Of a DNA stretch of 36,528 bases, positions 33,589 through 36,528 are shown one piece after another (position 1 is the stretch's first letter; the number at the start of each line of letters is the position of its first letter). The notes beneath the pieces were generated by a model. It was not told where the DNA came from. It was given only the letters and a program-made list of their open reading frames with translations, and did not search any database. The translations under genes were made by a program, and so were the position numbers. The stretch comes from Ramlibacter sp. (GTDB lineage Bacteria > Pseudomonadota > Gammaproteobacteria > Burkholderiales > Burkholderiaceae_C), in assembly GCA_021323335.1 (NCBI GenBank), contig JAJTCN010000041.1, positions 1-36,528 of the forward strand, in the 5' to 3' direction.

Positions 33589-34796
33589 CCCGGCCCTGGT
33601 GGGAGCCGCGCGGTGTGCTGCGCCGCTTCGTCATCGACCTGCTGGCCGACGAGATGGCGCGGCACCGCCGCGCCGCGGTGCCGCACGCTTCGATGTGGGC
33701 GGATTACCTGCGGCTGGACCTGGACCTCGGCGCCGACTCGCTGGAGCTGATGACGCTGGCCACCGCGCTGGCCGAGAGCGTGCACCTGCACGAATCGGGC
33801 ATCGAGGACTACCTGCTGGCCCGCCGCACGCTGGGTGAATGGGTGGACATCACCGCCACCGGCCTGGCGCGCTACAGCGAGCGCCTGACCTTCCGCACCA
33901 GCGGCAGCAGCGGCACGCCCAAGCCCTGCGTGCACGCGCTGGCCACGCTGCAGCAGGAAACCCGCCACCTGGCCACGCTGTTCCCCGAACGCAAGCGCAT
34001 CCTGTGCGCCGTGCCGGCGCACCACATCTACGGCTTCCTCTTCTCCGTGCTGTTGCCGGCGCGCCTGGGGCTGTGCGCCGAGGACGTGATCGACCTGCGC
34101 AGCAGCACGCCGGCCTGGCTGGTGCGCGGCGCGCGGCCGGGCGACCTGGTCATCGGCTTTCCCGATTTCTGGCACGCGGTGGGCAGGACGGTCCCCGAGC
34201 TACCCCCCGGCGTGGTGGGCGTGACCTCGTGCGCGCCCTGCCCGGACGAGGTTTCGCAGCAGGTGCAGGACGCCGGCATCGAGCGGCTGGTGCACGTGTA
34301 CGGCGCTTCCGAAACCGGCGGAGTCGGCGCGCGTGACAGCCACCGCGAACCGTACACGCTGTTCCCCTATTGGCGGGTGGAAGGCGATCACCGCGTGGTG
34401 CGCCAGATGCCGGAGGGCGGTCAGCAAGTGGCCTGGGTGCAGGACCGGCTGGAGCTGTCCGGCGAATCGTCGTTCCGCGTCGGCCCGCGGCTGGACCACG
34501 GCGTGCAGGTGGGTGGCATCAACGTGTTTCCGGCGCGCGTGCGCGAGGTGCTGAAGGCGCACCCGGCGGTGGATGACGTGGCGGTGCGGCTGATGCGGCC
34601 GGACGAGGGCGCGCGGCTGAAGGCCTTCGTGGTGCCCAGGCCCGGATGGGAGCGGACCGACATCCTGCGGGAGCTGCGCGCGCTGGCGGAGCGTGAGCTC
34701 ACCACGTCGGAACGGCCGAAGGCGTGGCGGCTGGGCGAGCGCCTGCCGACGACACCGGCCGGCAAACCCGCCGATTGGGACCTGCACGATTCGTAG
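33585..34796 (+). CDS. pcl: p-Coumaroyl-CoA ligase-like adenylate-forming enzyme with N-terminal carrier-protein-like segment
   Basis: Predicted 403-residue enzyme expected to activate p-coumarate with ATP so that it can be transferred to the PYP cysteine. The ATP loop is TSGSSGTPK (105-113), the second core motif YGASE is at 239-243, [25 protein letters not shown] is the hinge region, and Lys394 in TPAGKPADW is the catalytic lysine. At the N-terminus LGADSLELM (48-56, Ser52) matches the phosphopantetheine site of acyl carrier proteins, followed by helices ending GEWVDI (84-89). The GTG at 33585 overlaps the pyp stop by 4 bases. It is shorter than plant 4-coumarate ligases (about 550). The role is inferred from position next to pyp; biochemical substrate is unproven. 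Confidence 0.85.
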   Translation: MTRPWWEPRGVLRRFVIDLLADEMARHRRAAVPHASMWADYLRLDLDLGADSLELMTLATALAESVHLHESGIEDYLLARRTLGEWVDITATGLARYSERLTFRTSGSSGTPKPCVHALATLQQETRHLATLFPERKRILCAVPAHHIYGFLFSVLLPARLGLCAEDVIDLRSSTPAWLVRGARPGDLVIGFPDFWHAVGRTVPELPPGVVGVTSCAPCPDEVSQQVQDAGIERLVHVYGASETGGVGARDSHREPYTLFPYWRVEGDHRVVRQMPEGGQQVAWVQDRLELSGESSFRVGPRLDHGVQVGGINVFPARVREVLKAHPAVDDVAVRLMRPDEGARLKAFVVPRPGWERTDILRELRALAERELTTSERPKAWRLGERLPTTPAGKPADWDLHDS

Positions 34797-34821
34797 GCCG
34801 GGGTGACGCCAGGAACGCCGG
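34793..34821 (+). repeat. Single copy of the GTAGGC interspersed repeat
   Basis: GTAGGCCGGGGTGACGCCAGG followed by AACGCCGG aligns with the unit at 5342-5372 (minus strand) with only a few changes. As there, the TAG inside GTAGG is the stop codon of the preceding gene (pcl). The CCGG...CCGG arms can form a short stem. It lies between convergent genes. Confidence 0.65.
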
Positions 34822-35199
34822 TTACCTCGGGCTCGCCACCTTCCCCGCGAGCAACAACTCCCCCAGCGCGCTGACCGCAGCGGCCGTCTTCTCGTCCCGC
34901 GCCATCTGCTCCTGCACCGCATCCAGCATGGTGCCGAACTGCGGATCGTTCAGCAGCGCATCACCGAACTCGCGCACCATCTCGGCCTGGAGGAACAGGC
35001 GCACCGCCTTCTGCCGGCGGTCCGGATCGTCCGGCGCGATGGCCTGCATCCGTTGCGCGAGCGTGCCCGACACGGTGCCGTGCGGCGCCGAACCTGGCTG
35101 CTGGGCGGCGCTGCCCTTCGCCTTGCCACGCTCCTTCATGGCCGCGACTTGCGACTGCAACGCCAGTGCTACCTGGCTGGAAGGATCGATGGTGGTCAA
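34822..35199 (-). CDS. Conserved-looking small protein, unknown function
   Basis: Predicted 125 residues, soluble and helix-rich. The first 45 residues are low in complexity (Gln, Ala, Gly, Lys). The rest reads as an amphipathic helical domain, RMQAIAPDDPDRRQKAVRLFLQAEMVREFGDALLNDPQFGTMLDAVQEQM. No family is recognised. It starts 9 bases after the TPR gene on the same strand and is likely co-transcribed and perhaps a partner of it. Confidence 0.65.
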   Translation of the reverse strand: MTTIDPSSQVALALQSQVAAMKERGKAKGSAAQQPGSAPHGTVSGTLAQRMQAIAPDDPDRRQKAVRLFLQAEMVREFGDALLNDPQFGTMLDAVQEQMARDEKTAAAVSALGELLLAGKVASPR

Positions 35200-35208
35200 T
35201 GCAGTGCC

Positions 35209-35766
35209 TCAGTGCAGGCCGCGCGCATAGGCGGACAGCAGGACATGTTGTGCCACCTCCTCCTCTTGCGGGGCACCCTCTCTTCGCCGGAGCTTTTCAA
35301 CGGCATCCACCAGTTGCAGGATGTCCGAACAGAGGGCGGGATTGGGCGGATTGCACGCGAGACCTGCGCGGTAGTGCGCAAGCGCGTCGTCGAACGCATC
35401 GGCCGCCAGTGCCGTGAAGCCGCGAACGAAGTGTGGCAGCGCGTCCGTCTCCGGCAACGAGAGGAGGGGCTCCCACGTGAGCAGGGCCACCGGCGCCCGC
35501 TGCGACGTGAACTGCAGCAGGCCGAGCTGGTAGCGCGCCAGCGGGAAGGCCGGCGCCAGCAGCACCGCGCGGGCAAAAGCCAGCTCCGCCGAGGCGAAGT
35601 CCCCGGCCGCGGCGTGTTCCGAGCCGATGAGGAAATGCGGCACGCCGGACGAAGGATCGGCCTCGCTCGCCTTGGCGAACGCCGCCAATGCTGCGTCCAG
35701 CCGGCCCTCGCGGCTGGCCTGGAGTCCGGCGGCCAGCCGGGTTTCGAAGTCGGAAGAGGTGGTCAT
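35209..35766 (-). CDS. TPR-like helical-repeat protein
   Basis: Predicted 185 residues made largely of tetratricopeptide-like helix pairs: LQASREGRLDAALAAFAKASEADP, HAAAGDFASAELAFARAVLLAP and ALAADAFDDALAHYRAGLACNP each match the A..G....A...F..A....P pattern. It is probably a protein-protein interaction scaffold or chaperone. The ATG at 35766 lies 5 bases after GAGGAG; a GTG two codons upstream is in frame but overlaps that site. TATATT is about 15 bases upstream. The partner is unknown; the small gene downstream is a candidate. Confidence 0.8.
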   Translation of the reverse strand: MTTSSDFETRLAAGLQASREGRLDAALAAFAKASEADPSSGVPHFLIGSEHAAAGDFASAELAFARAVLLAPAFPLARYQLGLLQFTSQRAPVALLTWEPLLSLPETDALPHFVRGFTALAADAFDDALAHYRAGLACNPPNPALCSDILQLVDAVEKLRRREGAPQEEEVAQHVLLSAYARGLH

Positions 35767-35772
35767 CTGCAC

Positions 35773-35980
35773 TCCTCGGCCAATATATCCGCGCGAAACC
35801 GGATTGGTTTAGCGCTCTTCGTGCGAAATGTCCAAAGGTTGGATTCCCCCACCCCAGCTCGACAGGTAGCCTTTTCCGGCGGTCATTCCCTTCGCGCGTG
35901 ATCTCCAATCCTGACGACATGCCCCCATTGCGTGGACAGATCCGGTGGAAGAAGCCATCACCTCCTGCCTGAAGGAACTG
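35773..35980. other. Intergenic region between the TPR gene and the groEL terminator
   Basis: About 210 bases with lower GC near 35780-35850. No convincing gene is seen; short reading frames on either strand have no family resemblance. A minus-strand TATATT near 35780 may serve the TPR gene. The sequence between 35840 and 35970 could be a decayed mobile-element remnant, but no terminal repeats or transposase motif could be confirmed. Confidence 0.4.
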
Positions 35981-36014
35981 AAAACAAAAAAGCCCGCGGC
36001 TTGCACCGCGGGCT
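35981..36014 (-). terminator. Rho-independent terminator of groEL
   Basis: A perfect 9-base-pair stem, AGCCCGCGG (35991-35999) with CCGCGGGCT (36006-36014), closes a 6-base loop. Read on the minus strand it is followed by TTTTTTGTTTT, the classical intrinsic-terminator U-tract, 40 bases past the groEL stop. A shorter T run on the plus side would allow weak bidirectional action. Confidence 0.9.
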
Positions 36015-36053
36015 TTTCATTTGCTTGAAGCAGGGTGCTTCAGGCGCCGGACA

Positions 36054-36528
36054 TCACATGTCCATGCCGCCCATGCCACCCATGCCGCCGCCCATGCCGC
36101 CACCCATGCCGCCGGCGCCGGTTTCTTCCTTCGGCGCTTCGGCAACCATGGCTTCATAGGTGTCGTTGGCGGCGTTGAAGCCGTAGTTGCCCTTGCCGGC
36201 CAGGACCGCGGCGACCACGACGGAGGCTTCGCCACCGGCGTTGAAGACGATCTCGCGCAGGGGCGACTCGATGGCGCGAAGCACCAGCTTGATGCCGGCT
36301 TCCTGGTCGGGGTTGTCACCCTTGATCTCGCCAGCGGCCTGCTTGGCGCGCAGCAGCGCAACGCCACCGCCGGCCACGATGCCTTCTTCCACGGCAGCGC
36401 GGGTGGCGTGCAGCGCGTCTTCCACGCGGGCCTTCTTTTCCTTCATCTCGACTTCGGTGGCAGCGCCGACCTTGATCACGGCAACACCGCCGGCCAGCTT
36501 GGCCACGCGCTCTTGCAGCTTCTCACGG
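36054..36528 (-). CDS. groL: GroEL (60 kDa chaperonin), C-terminal fragment
   Basis: The last 157 codons of GroEL, cut by the right edge. [31 protein letters not shown] is the end of the apical-to-equatorial return, [13 protein letters not shown] and the C-terminal equatorial domain follow, and the tail is (GGM)n ending MGGMDM, the normal flexible tail that lines the folding cavity. Nothing is abnormal. Transcription runs leftward into the terminator at 35981-36014; groES is expected just outside the window. Confidence 0.98.
   Translation of the reverse strand, partial: REKLQERVAKLAGGVAVIKVGAATEVEMKEKKARVEDALHATRAAVEEGIVAGGGVALLRAKQAAGEIKGDNPDQEAGIKLVLRAIESPLREIVFNAGGEASVVVAAVLAGKGNYGFNAANDTYEAMVAEAPKEETGAGGMGGGMGGGMGGMGGMDM

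Noticed and set aside
35780..35830. Type III secretion PIP-box-like TTCGC pair upstream of the TPR gene
   Set aside because: The two TTCGC units are about 25 bases apart rather than 15-16, and no secretion genes are nearby.
35840..35970. Possible insertion-sequence remnant
   Set aside because: Short segments resemble IS ends in composition, but no paired terminal repeats, target duplication or transposase motif could be found.
35809..36006. Minus-strand reading frame of 65 codons between the TPR gene and groEL
   Set aside because: It runs through the groEL terminator stem and matches no family.
36054..36125. Tandem repeat rich in GGC/ATG near the groEL end
   Set aside because: It encodes the normal GGM tail of GroEL and is not a separate repeat element.
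1..36528. tRNA, rRNA or CRISPR loci
   Set aside because: No cloverleaf, ribosomal RNA or regularly spaced direct repeats were recognised on either strand.

Overview
The window is high-GC, densely packed DNA typical of a betaproteobacterium of the Burkholderiales, most likely Comamonadaceae (Ramlibacter/Variovorax-like). This rests on three Bug/TctC-type periplasmic binding proteins without permeases, a DUF1840 gene, a liv-type ABC operon carrying CoA ligases, an FMN riboswitch in front of a stand-alone ribB, and short interspersed hairpin repeats. The genus is inference. Both ends are cut: the left edge holds the first codons of an AtuA-like gene and the right edge holds the C-terminal third of GroEL.

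Layout. 1-4265: start of an AtuA-like gene (minus), then an Mla/MCE-type lipid-transport operon (permease, ATPase, MCE protein, lipoprotein) ending in a cyclic-nucleotide-domain protein. 4292-7280: acrylyl-CoA reductase, a hairpin repeat, riboswitch-controlled ribB (minus) and a DMT permease. 7281-11525: a 5'-nucleotidase, an orphan GspF, and small genes (DUF3606, GNAT, Bcr/CflA efflux). 11529-15357: a MarR regulator coupled to a benzoate-CoA-ligase-like enzyme, a cyclopropane-fatty-acid-synthase-like methyltransferase, and DUF1840.

15359-26639 is the largest co-directional block, read on the minus strand from 25801 downwards: a broken acyl-CoA synthetase, livG, livH, livM, livK, livF, a PaaK-like CoA ligase, and two Bug proteins. 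A Crp/Fnr regulator is divergent at its head. The block looks like an uptake-and-activation system for an organic, probably aromatic or acyl, acid. 26672-32027: a pseudouridine synthase, a Bug protein with an isocitrate-lyase/PEP-mutase-type enzyme, two coupled lipoproteins, and an amidohydrolase.

32080-34796 is the most remarkable part. After an orphan solute-binding protein comes a complete photoactive yellow protein (PYP) gene with every chromophore-pocket residue conserved. It is translationally coupled (GTGA overlap) to an adenylate-forming ligase that fits the role of p-coumaroyl-CoA ligase and appears to carry an N-terminal acyl-carrier-protein-like segment. The two genes would form a blue-light photoreceptor and its chromophore-activating enzyme. 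No tyrosine ammonia lyase is present in the window, so the p-coumarate must come from elsewhere. 34822-36528: two small genes of unknown role (one with TPR-like repeats), a terminator, and groEL.

A recurring regulatory pattern is a -10-like hexamer 5-9 bases before the ATG with no Shine-Dalgarno sequence, suggesting that many genes here give leaderless mRNAs.
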